Source of the DNA: Odontocerum albicorne
Taxonomy: Eukaryota; Arthropoda; Insecta; Trichoptera; Odontoceridae
Length of the DNA: 64,000 bases
Direction: 5' to 3'
NCBI GenBank assembly: GCA_949825065.1
Contig: OX463865.1
Location: forward strand, 19,887,115-19,951,114
Below the pieces are notes generated by a model. The model saw only the letters and a program-made list of their open reading frames with translations. It ran no database searches and was not told the origin of the DNA. Shown one piece after another: positions 43,226 to 54,318 of the stretch. Each line of letters starts with the position of its first letter. The first letter of the stretch is position 1. The translations under genes were made by a program, and so were the position numbers.

Positions 43226-46030
43226 TTTCAAAACAGGCTTAGCCCAATTACATTGAAAAATACAAGACATTAAAAAAGAAGAAAAATTACAGGGAATTTT
43301 TTTTTTTTAAATTATATAAAGTAAAAAATAATGCATATGTATACAAATGAGTATTTACACACAAACGTATGTTACATATATATTCAGTCACTTAAGTATG
43401 TTGATGAGTGCTTTCTAACGCGCTTAATCTAAGAAGATAATTTACTTTTGCTTTTGGTAATGTGATATGAAATATGTCAATATCCGAAGCAGTCCCGTTA
43501 AGAAGAGTTAAGGCCCTTCCAACAGGCATAGCGGCTGGAAGACCCGTTCTTGCGTATGTTATTGAGAACAGTTCCTGCCGGCGCAGTCTAGTGTAATTAT
43601 TAGGAACATTTAACGCTAATCTTTGTAGTAATGCTGGACAGCTCACAACTCCTCGAACGAGTTTGACAACGTATACCAAGAGACGCAGATCTCTTCTTAC
43701 GCTCAAGGAGTTATACCCGAGCATGCCCAGCAGAAACTGCGTAGGATATAGCCACGGATAGACACCAAACTCACTCATGTAGAGATATCGTAGATATTTT
43801 TTTTGTACTTTCTCCACCATGAGCGAGTTCTGCGCCCCCACCGGGCTCCAAATGCAAGCATTGCTTTCTAGTTTGCTACGGATCAATGAATTAAACAACG
43901 TTTTGAGCACCAATTGGTTTTCAAACGACTTAGAGATTCTCATAACAAATCCTAGAGTTTTATAAGCTGAGTTGCACATAACTTCTATGTGAGGACCAAA
44001 CGCGAGATTGCTGTGGAACAAGACACCCAGATCTTTAATATTATCTGTGCGGGGAATAGGTATAGATTCTAGTGTATATCTATGGAATTTCAAGACGTGT
44101 GAGCGATGATACGACATAATTTTGCACTTTGATGCGTTGAAATATAATTTATTATTGTGGCTCCACTCACAAACGTTGTTGAGATCTGCCTGTAGGTCTA
44201 AGCAGTCGGTATAAGAACGAATTTGTTGAAAGATTTTGAGGTCATCAGCAAATAGAAGAAACGTGGATTTTTTTATAACTCTACCTATATCATTAATAAA
44301 AATAAGAAATAAGGTAGGTCCAAGATTAGACCCCTGCGGAACACCTGAGTAGGCAGTGAAGTAATCGGAGTTGTAGATTCCATGTGAAACAAATTGTTTT
44401 CTATCTGTAAGATAATCTGACAGTAGCCTTAGTAAGTTACCTGGGATCCCAAGTTCACTCATTTTTTCTAATATTTTTTTGTGATTGACGCGATCAAAAG
44501 CTTTTGCAAAGTCATGATACGAACAATCAATCTGATTGCCACTATCTACAGCCCTTGAAACATAGTCGGTGAAGACCATCAGATTGGATTCAGAAGATCT
44601 GCCTCTTCTGAAGCCATGCTGCTCATCAATTATGTATGGGTCCACTAACGACCTTAGTGTGCGATCCATAAACATTTCTAGGAGCTTAGCTATTGAAGAA
44701 AGTATGGCGATAGGTCTGTAGTTGGTTACATCGTCCTTAGAACCATTTTTAAATATGGGAATAACTCGAGTCTTTTTCCATTCACTTGGAAAAGTATGGA
44801 CTCGGAAGACAAGATTAAATATGTAAGCAAGAGGTGCAGAAAGCAATTCACTACAGCCCTTAAGAAAAAATGTAGGTACTCCGTCCGGCCCAACTGCTTT
44901 CGTGTTTTTCATCAACTTTATTTGTTTGAGTATATCAAATGTAGTGATGCTTAGGTTAAATCCCGAGGAAGTATGGTGTTCATCAAAAACAAATGCCTCG
45001 GAGTCCCTACAATAAACTGTTGAAAAATAATTAGCGAATGCAGAAGATATTTCGGGCCCAGTTATTTGATTCCCATCCCAATTCATAACATTAAGCACTG
45101 GAGAATCGTTACGCATGGATTTAATATGATTCCAAAATAGTTTTGGTTCACGTACCATTCGACATTCTAAGTTCCTTATGAAGTCTTTATAGGCCGTGCG
45201 AATGTTATGTTTGAGCTGAGCGCGAGCACTTTTGAACGCATCGTAGTCACTCAGACGACAAGTGTTTCCATTTTTTGTGAAGAGAATCTTTAAGTCTAAT
45301 ATTCCCAACAATTTCACTTGTGAACCACCTCGGGTATTGCCACTTACGTAGGTCTTTAGGTTTTACGGGAAAGCACTCATCAAATACGCAATAAACATGT
45401 TCATACAAATATGCTACCGCCTCGTTCACGTCTAAAATTGAATATAAGGGATCCCAGTTAATATCCCTTGTCTTCAGATATAAGGAATGGAAATCTCCTT
45501 TGTCAAATCGCCATTTTTTAAACACTGGATTCTCAATTTTTTTTGGAGACGCATTTATTTTATCCTTGATCAAGAAGACTGTGAGATCGAATTCTAGTGC
45601 CGGGTGATGAAGATCTTCTGGTACGAGATGAAAAGGGGCGTGTTGCACCTTGGTGCTAATATTTGAATATATTAAATCTAGAAGCCTGCCGTTAAAATTA
45701 TTGATATTATTAAATTGTATCAAGCTGTAGGCAGTTGAAAGACACAAAAATTCGTTTTGAACCCCCCGTGCCCCTATCGCGCTATTTAAGTTAAAATCGC
45801 CAAGAATTACTACTTTTCTATCTCGTATGTAATTTACATGAGCTAAAATGTTGGTACAGAAGAGCGAGTATTTCTCCTCGGTTGTATTCGGTGGGAAGTA
45901 AACAACGCATACAAATATTACTAGAAAACTATTTACAGTGATTTTAACCCAGAGATCTTCATTACTCGTTTCTAGGAATGACACTCGTTCAGCAAGAACC
46001 GAATCAGAGTTTCTCAAAAAATAACTCCCT
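43226..46030 (-). mobile_element. LINE family L-E, jockey-like, long copy
   Basis: The 3' end at 43226 has CAAAACAGGCTTAGCCCAAT on the plus strand preceded by a (TTTA)n tail. A 160-bp 3' UTR is followed by ORF2. The 5' end is truncated within the endonuclease domain near 46030; ORF1 and the 5' UTR are missing. A shorter copy is at 20005-20942. Confidence 0.92.
43392..46017 (-). pseudogene. LINE ORF2: endonuclease and reverse transcriptase, one frameshift
   Basis: First part (45247-46017, 256 codons): apurinic-type endonuclease with VYFPPNTTEEKYSLF, KVVILGDFNLNSAIGARGVQ (GDFN motif) and LLDLIYSN; its N-terminal strands are missing. Second part (43392-45317, 641 codons): reverse transcriptase with NTKAVGPDGVPTFFLKGCSE, WKKTRVIPIFKNGSKDDVTN, YRPIAILSSIAKLLE, HGFRRGRSSESNL, VPQGSNLGPTLFLIFINDI and the catalytic FADDLKIFQ. 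The C-terminus runs to LESTHQHT. No RNase H domain was seen, as usual for jockey. The two frames overlap by 71 nt and are offset by one base near 45250, so a single indel split one ORF. 641 codons without a stop suggest a young copy. Confidence 0.93.
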
Positions 46031-46079
46031 TTAATGTAAATTATATCTTTATTTCAAAGTAAAACTATATAATTTTACC

Positions 46080-46394
46080 TTATTTATTTTTTCTAATGCA
46101 AATATATTCCTGTGTTGACACGATACCTGTTCTAACATCGCCATTGCGAGAAAATACCGTGGAACACGCGATGAATTCAAAGAATGTTGTAAAAGAATAG
46201 TTCACAATATTTAGATTTCTGTAGTTTGACACAAAACGCACGAATGCGCCGCTTGCTACGCCGCAATTCGCACCCACACGACAAACGAGTGAAATGTTAA
46301 AAAAAACAGTCAGCATGAAAAGTTTATAAATCGAATTCATCGTGAAATTATTGGAAAAATTGCTACCTTTAGGTTCTTCCCTACATGATAACAA
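46080..46394 (-). other. Unassigned ORF with a possible signal peptide
   Basis: 104 codons. An internal Met (about 46340) begins MNSIYKLFMLTVFFNISLVC, which looks like a signal sequence, followed by RVGANCGVASGAFVRFVSNY. No family recognised. It lies between a truncated LINE and the piggyBac copy, in AT-rich sequence, and has no repeat partner in the window. It may be chance or part of an unknown element or host exon. Confidence 0.25.
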
Positions 46395-46494
46395 ATAACT
46401 AGATTTTTTTCTAAATAGGAAATTTATTTTTACTAAAAATTATATTACTTGATACTGAACTTTTAACTTAAACTTGAAATTTCGTGTTTAATTC

Positions 46495-48442
46495 TTAACC
46501 TTTTTACGGCGATGGCTCGAGTATCTTTCGTGTGTCGCACAGGCGGCGGTGTTTTAAGTCAATAAATTTATATTGTATCTACATAAAAATATGACTCACC
46601 ACTATCCCGAACTGAGTACTGTCGAACTGTGCGCCGATGCATTTTTTAGCTGACACTATACACACGTAATATTAGAAAATATTCTTATAACACTATTATA
46701 CAAATAAAAGTATGTTTTTGGATTTTGACGAAAAGATTTATAACGATAAGTACACTGCAATAATATTTCTACTGTGGAAAGTGTTTGCTGGCGTGTAATG
46801 GTCCAAAACATGTTACACACAGACTCACATTGCACTCACCACACATATATCTAGATCTTTTCCTTAATTTATGTTTATGAGCGCATTCATAGCATCGACG
46901 AGAAGGTTCCGCACAGTTTTCAGTTCCTGGAATTTCTTTAGGACTGTGTGCGGCTATTATTGAACCCGATAAACCAAGATGTAGTGGATTGCTAGTGGAC
47001 GGAGATGAATGGGACAATTTTGATGCTAGTTTATATTTTTCAAATATTTGTCTTATAACTGCTAAATGAAATTCCGCTAAACCTATTGTTTTTCCGGTTG
47101 TATGCTTGTAAATAAAATATGAATTTAGCATGTATAGATCAACAAAATGAAAAGCCAGCTTTCTATACCATTTTAAAGTTTTTCGAAGGCAATTTAAACT
47201 ACTAAGCATCATATCGGTTTTGTCCACACTACCCATATTTTTATTGTAATCCACAATGCACTCAGGTTTTTTTACCTGTTCACCAGTTTTATAATTTAAT
47301 TTCTCTGTTGAAATAAATCTGTCACTATGAATTGTTGTCAGCATATGAATTTCTCTCTTATCGTGCCATTTTATAGCCAACAAGGGTCCACAATGTTGAG
47401 AATCAATGTCTCCTTTCTTGGTTTTTTTGAAGTTGGGCATACCTTTACGAGATTTTCGAACGGTTCCACATGCATTTGTTTTATTGTCGTGTAAAAACTT
47501 AAATAATTGTGGGCTTGTGTACCAGTTATCACACCGCAAGTTGTGTCTTTTTCCAAGATAGTCATTGAGAAGCGTTTTGATAACTGCACCCGATATACCC
47601 AACGATTCATCATAAATTATTTCTGTTCCATCACCGCAATACACAATTAGATCTAACACACAACCGGTTTCAACATCACATAAAACAAATAATTTAATGC
47701 CGAATCTGTGACGTTTGGAAGGGATGTATTGTTTTATCATAAGACGACCCTTGAAAACAACTATGCTCTCATCGATACACAAGTTTTTGTGAGGCAGCAT
47801 GACACTTGTAAAAACTTTGCGAGTATGATCAAGCAATAATCTTATTTTACGCAATTTGTCACCACTATTTGTTATATTGTTATTAAAAAATGTAACATAT
47901 TTAAAATCAGTTCATACCGGTCCCTTGACATAGTCTTGCCGAAAATTGGGCTATTTAAAAGTGGGTCTGTGGACCAATGTTCCCGTATGGTTAAATGCTT
48001 ATTTCGTGTCATCAACATTGTGACACCAAAGAATACATATAATTCTGGTACATTTGTATCCACCCAGCGTTGAATTCGTGATTTAGCGGAATATTCCTTA
48101 CTCAATTTTTTTAAATTATAAAATTGGTTAGTCTGTTGTACCACATTTTCAATTATATTTTTATTTAAAAAATATTCGAAAATATCGAGTTCGGATGATT
48201 CTGGTGTAAGTTGGCACGAGGGCAAGATGCCAGATGAAAATTCATATCTAACTCGTGGATTATTGGCGCAAATGAACCTCGGCTCCATGAAGAAAATACA
48301 TTTTCTAATAGTTCGTTTGGTTCCACATTGCCGCTGGTTGTTGCTCCAATATCTGGAATAATTGTATCATCCATTCTCTGCTCTTCTTCTAATGGATCAA
48401 CATCGTCTTCTTCATCGGTTAATTCAAAATCTGAATCAAGTT
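46495..48442 (-). mobile_element. piggyBac element, degraded
   Basis: The transposase occupies 46769-48442. On the 3' side TTAA at 46495-46498 followed by CCTTTTTACGGCGATGGCTC is a plausible terminal repeat. On the 5' side a microsatellite and a SINE fragment replace the expected start; no matching end was found. Confidence 0.7.
46769..48442 (-). pseudogene. piggyBac transposase, two frameshifts, start lost
   Basis: From the 5' side: an acidic N-terminus (ELTDEEDDVDPLEEEQRMDD) and LLENVFSSWSRGSFAPIIHE; a frameshift near 48285; ELDIFEYFLNKNIIENVVQQ, TNQFYNLKKL and MLMTRNKHLTIREHWSTDPL; a second frameshift near 47885 in a T run; then a 361-codon frame. That frame holds NLCIDESIVVFKGRL (first catalytic Asp), LRCDNWYTSPQLF (second; DNFYTS in most relatives) and MGSVDKTDMM (third). 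It ends with a Cys/His cluster, RRCYECAHKHKLRKRSRYMC then GECNVSLCVTCFGPLHASKH, the zinc-binding C-terminal domain of piggyBac enzymes. All catalytic Asp are present, but the frameshifts and lost start make it non-functional. Confidence 0.92.
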
Positions 48443-48465
48443 TGTATTGTATGTATGTATGTATG

Positions 48466-48497
<32 letters not shown>

Positions 48498-48670
48498 TGT
48501 ATGTATGTATGTATGTATATATATATATATTTTTTTTTTTTTTGAAATAAAAAAAATCGCGCATTGTAGGGTTATAACTAGAAACTGTAGAACCCCTTTT
48601 TTATACCATCAGGAATCGATCCCGAAACCCTCGGGTGGAAATGAGGTGTCTTACCAATTACGCCATTAGT
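48443..48670 (-). mobile_element. SINE S1 fragment with (TATG)n/(TA)n tail inside piggyBac 5' end
   Basis: 48443-48530 is a (TATG)n and (TA)n tract followed by a T run. 48590-48666 holds a tRNA-like head in minus orientation (box B inverse GGAATCGATCCC; box A inverse CCAATTACGCCA). The piggyBac coding sequence stops where the tract begins. Confidence 0.65.
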
Positions 48671-48934
48671 TTAATGTTGAACATGTTAGGAAGAATTCGT
48701 TAAATTTACTACTTTATGACAGCCCTGCATATTTTACCGCGCAGTCACTCCCCGATTATCGCCGATAGTAATTTCCCCGTAGTACGTTGAAAAAATTAAT
48801 TCACTGTTTACGTCTGTAAGTCACAACATAACCCAACCCTGCCCATTGCGAGTTTCATTAAATTTACTTTTACTAATATATCTGCAAAAAGGATCCAAAT
48901 CATAAAACACATTTTTTATTTTACATAAATATAT
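48671..48934. other. Unassigned intron sequence
   Basis: Nothing recognised. Confidence 0.35.
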
Positions 48935-49222
48935 ATCAGTACGCCTTTTCTCTGTCGGGGTAGGCAGAGAGGAGAGAGCGCCATATTTTAAGATTATGAT
49001 ATACATTTTTCGCATCTTCTACATTCAAAAACTTCATAAAATTTAGACCTGATCCAATCATACTTTCCTTGGTCTTCCTCGACCACGTCTGCCACTCACA
49101 TTTGCACTGTATAATTGTTTTGTTAACCTTTCTTCAGTAATTCTTTCTACGTGTCCAAACCATATCTGCGTGCTCTTATTCATCTTACTCAACACATCAG
49201 CTTTAAGTTCACTTCTTCTTCT
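48935..49222 (-). mobile_element. LINE C-terminal fragment, family L-D
   Basis: Minus strand: LSKMNKSTQIWFGHVERITE, ERLTKQLYSANVSGRRGRGR, PRKV, then after damage VEDAKNVYHNLKIWRSLLSA and YPDREK. This is the cleanest copy of the family. Confidence 0.8.
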
Positions 49223-49440
49223 TCTTCCCAGTGTCATGTCAGGTTCCCCCAACGTTGAATATCACCTGAGAGTAGGCATCGTTGTCCCCGGCAGCCCGAA
49301 AAAGCTCTCCAACGCTCCTTATGCCAGTCCAATCACGTGTATTGCGGAGCCAGGAGATTTGTCTCCTGGCAACACCTCTTCGACCCTCTATTTTGCCTTG
49401 GATGATCAGGTGCAGTAATTTGTACTTTGCTCCTCTAAGT
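49218..49440 (-). mobile_element. LINE C-terminal fragment, family L-C
   Basis: SHVLRGAKYKLLHLIIQGKI, RRQISWLRNTRDWTGIRSVG and ELFRAAGDNDAYSQVIFNVG, matching 5505-5710. It overlaps the start of the family L-D fragment by a few bases in a (CTT)n-like tract. Confidence 0.85.
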
Positions 49441-49453
49441 ACATGACTCGATT

Positions 49454-50105
49454 TTAACCTTTCCCTTCCTGTGCTAAAAAAATCCGCCCGTTTCCGGTGA
49501 TATGTATTCAATGTAAAAACACACATGTAAAAATGAGCGATTTAAAATCGAAAAAATAAGAATATTCATAGCCAACCGCTTAAATTAATTAAATTTGAAG
49601 TCAAAAGGGATAATAATTGAAATTTAATTGCTAAAAACATGAAAAAAACATCGGCTGACGTTAACAAAACGAGCGAAGAGACCACCTTAGATGAATGCGC
49701 TAGAGCGACTGAGACCTGAGACGGACTAACACTGTGTATGTTATACCTCCAAGGAAGAAACACAACTGCAAACTGAGATTCTATTTCTTGCGTTCCGTAG
49801 AGTGAGAGTGAGACGTGAATAGCGTCGCTTCTTCACCCATAGCGGTTTTTAGAATGAATATACCTACGTCACACACTGGCACACGTTTGATTGTATCGGT
49901 GAGTTTATTCCCGATTTTCACAAAATATCTCTGATGTGGCCGATAAGTGCTAATTATTATTAATATTATTTTTTTCATTTAATGCGTTAATGTATTACGG
50001 AGGAATACCTAAAATCTGAACCCAGTATTTATTATATTTATAGAGATATTAAAGTTTTTAGAAGCAATGTGTACTAGTTACACATCACAGGGAAGGAAGG
50101 GTTAA
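49454..50105. mobile_element. TTAA MITE family PB1, copy 1 (complete)
   Basis: 652 bp including TTAA at both ends. Terminal inverted repeats CCTTTCCCTTCCTGTG and its near-inverse CACAGGGAAGGAAGGG. TTAA duplication and C-rich ends indicate piggyBac-type mobilisation. No transposase. The 100 bp to the right (GCAATCGACTACACGACTTC onward) are the same as those following copies at 55295 and 55633. Confidence 0.88.
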
Positions 50106-50589
50106 AAAAGCAATCGACTACACGACTTCGACTCGTCTCTCCGACTTCGACTCTCGAACGCTGCTGAGAAGAATGAATACACAGCGTGAAGATACAAGCT
50201 TATACTGAGCATTAGTGTTTTTTTTTTAAGTTGGGTATTTTTTGTATACGAGTATATTCGTTCAAAACTCAATAATATTTTCTGTTTAAAATAATCATTA
50301 GTGTGTGGGCTGCAGCTAAAATACAATTGCTGCATTTTTTAAATTTTATTGTTCTGCAGCGGATGTAAAGTAAAATGTTTATCTGACGCGTACAAGGGTA
50401 AAAAATAAACACGTAAATTCTATTATCTTTGAATGTTTTATTTTATTACAACGTACGATATTTTATTTACCATTAACAATGTTACAAGAGTGAATTATTG
50501 TTTTTAGTATCCTCCCCGCCATGAAACAAAAATCATTAACAATGTACTCGTATTTGAAAAAGAAATGTTTCTATTTAAAAACTAAATAA

Positions 50590-51330
50590 TATACCATAAT
50601 AGGATTTTTTGTGCTTATGATTTCTGATTTTTTATACTTACAATTTCTGATTATTTATACTAATGATTTCTGATACTTATGATTTCTGATTTTTCACACT
50701 TATGAATACACAGATTTTTTATACTTATGATTATTGATTTTTTATACTCATGATTTCTGATTTTTGTATACTTATGAATATACCGATTTTTTATACTCAT
50801 GATTTCTGATTTTTTATACTAATGAATATACTGATTTTTTATACTAATGAATATACTGATTTTTTATACTAATGAATATACTGATTTTTTATACTAATGA
50901 ATATACTGATTTTTTATACTAATGAATATACTGATTTTTTATACTAATGAATATACTGATTTTTTATACTCATGATTTCTTCTACTTATGAATATAGTGA
51001 TTTTTTATACTCATGATTTCTGATTTTTTATACTAATGAATATACTGATTTTTTATACTCATTATTTCTTCTACTTGTGAATATACTGATTTTTTATACT
51101 CATGATTTCTGATTTTTTATACTAATGAATATACTGATTTTTTATACTCATGATTTCTTCTACTCATGAATATACTGATTTTTTATACTTATGAATATAC
51201 AGATTTTTTAAACTTATGAATATACTGATTTTTTATACTCATGATCTCTGATTGTTTATACTTATGAATACTGATATTTGATACTCGTAACATACTTATG
51301 ATTTCTGATTTTTTTAAATGATTTTTATAC
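50590..51330. repeat. About 25-bp minisatellite
   Basis: TACTAATGAATATACTGATT plus TTTTA, varying with TACTCATGATTTCTGATTTTT. Roughly 30 units over 740 bp, the most regular block at 50815-50960. Confidence 0.93.
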
Positions 51331-51454
51331 GCATATCTGATTTTTTATACTTTGTATACGTGTATGTTTGTTCATTTTTTTTTGTCAACAACCTGCCTAA
51401 GGAAGGGCATACGCCAGGATAATGCTTTGTATATTTAATTACAAAAAAATCAAG

Positions 51455-51666
51455 ACATTGTAATTTGTTTTATCAAACACTGTTAATTCCATTTTTTTGT
51501 AACGGTATAACCTTACCGGTTTCAAGGTTTTCTCCTCATCATCAGGGAATCACAAGCAAGACTTTGTGCTCCCCTGATGATGAGGTGAAAGCCTTAAAAC
51601 CGGTTAAGTTATACCGTTACAAAAAGTGGAATTAACAGTGTTTGATAAAATAAATTACAATGTTTT
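51455..51666. mobile_element. Repeat R3 as a complete palindrome
   Basis: Two R3 copies head to head: ACATTGTAATTTGTTTTATC at the left, its inverse at 51646-51666, with the centre near 51560 (CAAGCAAGACTTTGTGCTCC). Arms are about 95 bp and more than 90% complementary. Even the flanking ACATTGTAAT is mirrored. Confidence 0.88.
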
Positions 51667-52185
51667 GAAATATCCACAATATTAATGCCATAACTATAAA
51701 TAATGTATAAAAATAAAAAAATTTAATAGATTATAAAAAAAAATATTTCGTAACTGTTTCTGTCCTGCATGCACTTACGCGTGATGTACCAAAACATGGC
51801 CTCCACTTTGATCTCCCTTGCGTGCTTAAGTTGCTTAACATGATGGGCAACGTCTTGATAAATGTGTTTTTTTAACCTGCATGTCAACTCGACTGTCGCT
51901 GTCAAGAGGACGCGATCACTTAAATGTACCGGCGAAATTCACACCAAGGACGCTCGTTAATCTTGTCAAATCGTAAAACGTTTTTTTTTTTTTTTCCGTT
52001 TCGTATTTTCTAGCTGCGTGAAGAAGATAAACTGATGTAAGACTGGGATGAATTCCCTTCGAAAATTATTGACTCGACTATCAACGTAATACCACAGAAT
52101 GTGCTCTGCGGATTGATCCAGATGGCCGAAAAAATTATAACAGGACGAAGGAACAAAATTAATAATCATTTGAACTTCATTTATT
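51667..52185. other. Unassigned intron sequence
   Basis: Nothing recognised. Confidence 0.35.
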
Positions 52186-52189
52186 TACT

Positions 52190-52455
52190 TTAGTCTGGTT
52201 GGTTGGAAAAGAATGCCGCCTGACAATAAGCCAACCAGATTGTTTAAAATATGATGTGTTAAATAAATTAATATGTTTTAATGTAAAAGAGGTGTCGGCA
52301 GGAGGCAAATCTCCTGGTTCCGCAATATACGTGTTTGGACTGGTATAAGGAGCGTTGGGGATCTTTTTCGGGCTGCCGGGGACAAAGATGCCTACTCTCA
52401 GGTGATAGTTAACGTTGGGGGGACCTGACATGGCACTAGGAAGAAGAAGAAGAAG
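52190..52455 (+). mobile_element. SINE/LINE shared tail followed by LINE family L-C fragment
   Basis: 52192-52245 has GTCTGGTTGGTTGGAAAAGA and ACAATAAGCCAACCAGATTG, the shared tail. 52290-52440 reads RQISWFRNIRVWTGIRSVG-type sequence of family L-C to its GGGGGACCTGACAT end and a GAAG-rich tail. Confidence 0.75.
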
Positions 52456-52544
52456 TGTAAAAGACATGAAAAAAGGAAGTGTCATGGTGTGTTTAAGTAA
52501 GAGTTATAAGTCACAGAGTGAAATGTTGAAGAAAGTACATGACA

Positions 52545-52635
52545 GAGACGACGCTCTACAAAGCCGAAGTTAGCCGATTATGGCCGACAGTCTCTTTCTT
52601 AAGCCCGATGTGTATTACTTACCGCCGGGTACTGT
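52545..52635 (+). repeat. 90-bp block shared with 23843-23932
   Basis: GACGACGCTCTACAAAGCCG to TTACCGCCGGGTACTGTA. Its last 17 bp form the left terminal repeat of the next feature. Confidence 0.8.
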
Positions 52636-53820
52636 ACGTATTTTTCATCATCACCATCATGACTGATCGGATAAAGGATAGCAGTTGCAGTTATGATAAA
52701 GAATAGCAGTTGCAGTTATGATCTACGTTATAATAGAATGTAACATCTCTCAAGAATAGAAGTTGCAGGATAGCAGTTGCAGTTATGATAAAGGATGCCA
52801 GTTGCAGTTATGGTCTACGTTATAATAGAATGTAACATCTCTCAAGAATAGCAGTTGCAGTTATGATCTACGTTATAATAGAATGTAACATCTCTCAAGA
52901 ATAGCAATTGCAGGATAGCAGTTGCAGTTATGATAAAGGATGCCAGTTGCAGTTATGGTCTACGTTATAATATAATGTAACATCTCTCAAGAATAGCAGT
53001 TGCAGGATAGCAGTTGCAGTTATGATAAAGGATGCCAGTTGCAGTTATGGTCTACGTTATAATAGAATGTAACATCTCTCAAGAATAGCAATTGCAGGAT
53101 AGCAGTTGCAGTGATAAAGGATGCCAGTTGCAGTTATGGTCTACGTTATAATATAATGTAACATCTCTCAAGAATAGTAGTTGCAGGATAGCAGTTGCAG
53201 TTATGATAAAGGATGCCAGTTGCAGTTATGGTCTACGTTATAATATAATGTAACATCTCTCAAGAATAGCAGTTGCAGGATAGCAGTTGCAGTTATGATA
53301 AAGGATGCCAGTTGCAGTTATGGTCTACGTTATAATAGAATGTAACATCTCTCAAGAATAGCAATTGCAGGATAGCAGTTGCAGTTATGATAAAGGATGC
53401 CAGTTGCAGTTATGGTCTACGTTATAATATAATGTAACATCTCTCAAGAATAGCAGTTGCAGGATAGCAGTTGCAGTTATGATAAAGGATGCCAGTTGCA
53501 GTTATGGTCTACGTTATAATATAATGTAACATCTCTCAAGAATAGCAGTTGCAGGATAGCAGTTGCAGTTATGATAAAGGATGCCAGTTGCAGTTATGGT
53601 CTACGTTATAATAGAATGTAACATCTCTCAAACTGTTCTTAATCCTCTCGCCATCAATCAACCAGTGAAATTGGAGCAGTTAAAAATATACGTTTTATGG
53701 AATACATGGTGTGTTAAAAAAGAACGAGAAGTTTTTACTTTCACAAGTTATTTATTTTTTATTGAGCCCATCTTTTTCCCTCACGTTACACTGTCAGTGA
53801 TGTACAGTACCCGGCGGTAA
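52619..53820. mobile_element. Element with 19-bp perfect inverted ends around a minisatellite
   Basis: TTACCGCCGGGTACTGTAC at 52619-52637 and its exact inverse at 53802-53820. Most of the interior is the tandem array below. A further copy of the end (TTACCGCCGGATACTGTAC) is at 54020. No transposase; class unknown. Confidence 0.7.
52675..53635. repeat. About 92-bp minisatellite, about 10 copies
   Basis: Units contain GATGCCAGTTGCAGTTATGG, TCTACGTTATAATAGAATGT, AACATCTCTCAAGAATAGCA and GTTGCAGGATAGCAGTTGCA. AGAATGT/ATAATGT variants alternate along the array, hinting at a two-unit higher-order repeat. Confidence 0.95.
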
Positions 53821-53845
53821 GGAATACATATCATCTCTGTCATTC

Positions 53846-53977
53846 ATACACGTGTTCCGTAGCGATTTGTCAGTCTTTCTACTTAACAGCTCTCTAGATA
53901 CCGGACTGTTAGCGTATTCGTTAGCGCAAACAGCTGTTAGGTAGAAAGACTGACAAATCGCGACGGAACACGTGTAT
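53846..53977. mobile_element. Short inverted-repeat (hairpin) element
   Basis: Arms of about 47 bp: ACACGTGTTCCGTAGCGATT, TGTCAGTCTTTCTACTTAAC and AGCT, mirrored at 53929-53977 with two or three mismatches. Centre of about 35 bp. CATCTCTGTC and CGATGTG flanks do not give an obvious duplication. Confidence 0.88.
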
Positions 53978-54119
53978 ACATTGATTAATTACATAGACGA
54001 TGTGTATTACGTATTACTTACCGCCGGATACTGTACATTTAAATTTTCAGCCATATTGGATGGGCAGTTTGTATCTGAAAGGAAAGAATTTACAACGCAT
54101 TTTAGCACGTTTGTGATTT

Positions 54120-54318
54120 TTTCATTGTAAAATTGACTGAACCAAGAATTTGAAATAAAGTGCAGTGAAGTGGTGCAAATGTCGGAGAAGGCTTTTGGCA
54201 AGGACGCTTTGTCGAAACCAAGGTTTATGAATGGTTTTAAAGAGGGCCGTGAAGACGTTGAAGATGACAAGGAAATGAACGTCCTAGCACATCGAGTACC
54301 GCTGAAAATGTGGAAAAA
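54120..54318 (+). mobile_element. Tc1/mariner transposase N-terminal fragment
   Basis: Plus strand reads MSEKAFGKDALSKPRFMNGF, then FKEGREDVEDDKE, then after a frameshift RPSTSSTAENVEKVKDIVL. This is the helix-turn-helix and linker region of a mariner-like transposase. It is cut off by a tandem repeat. Confidence 0.75.
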
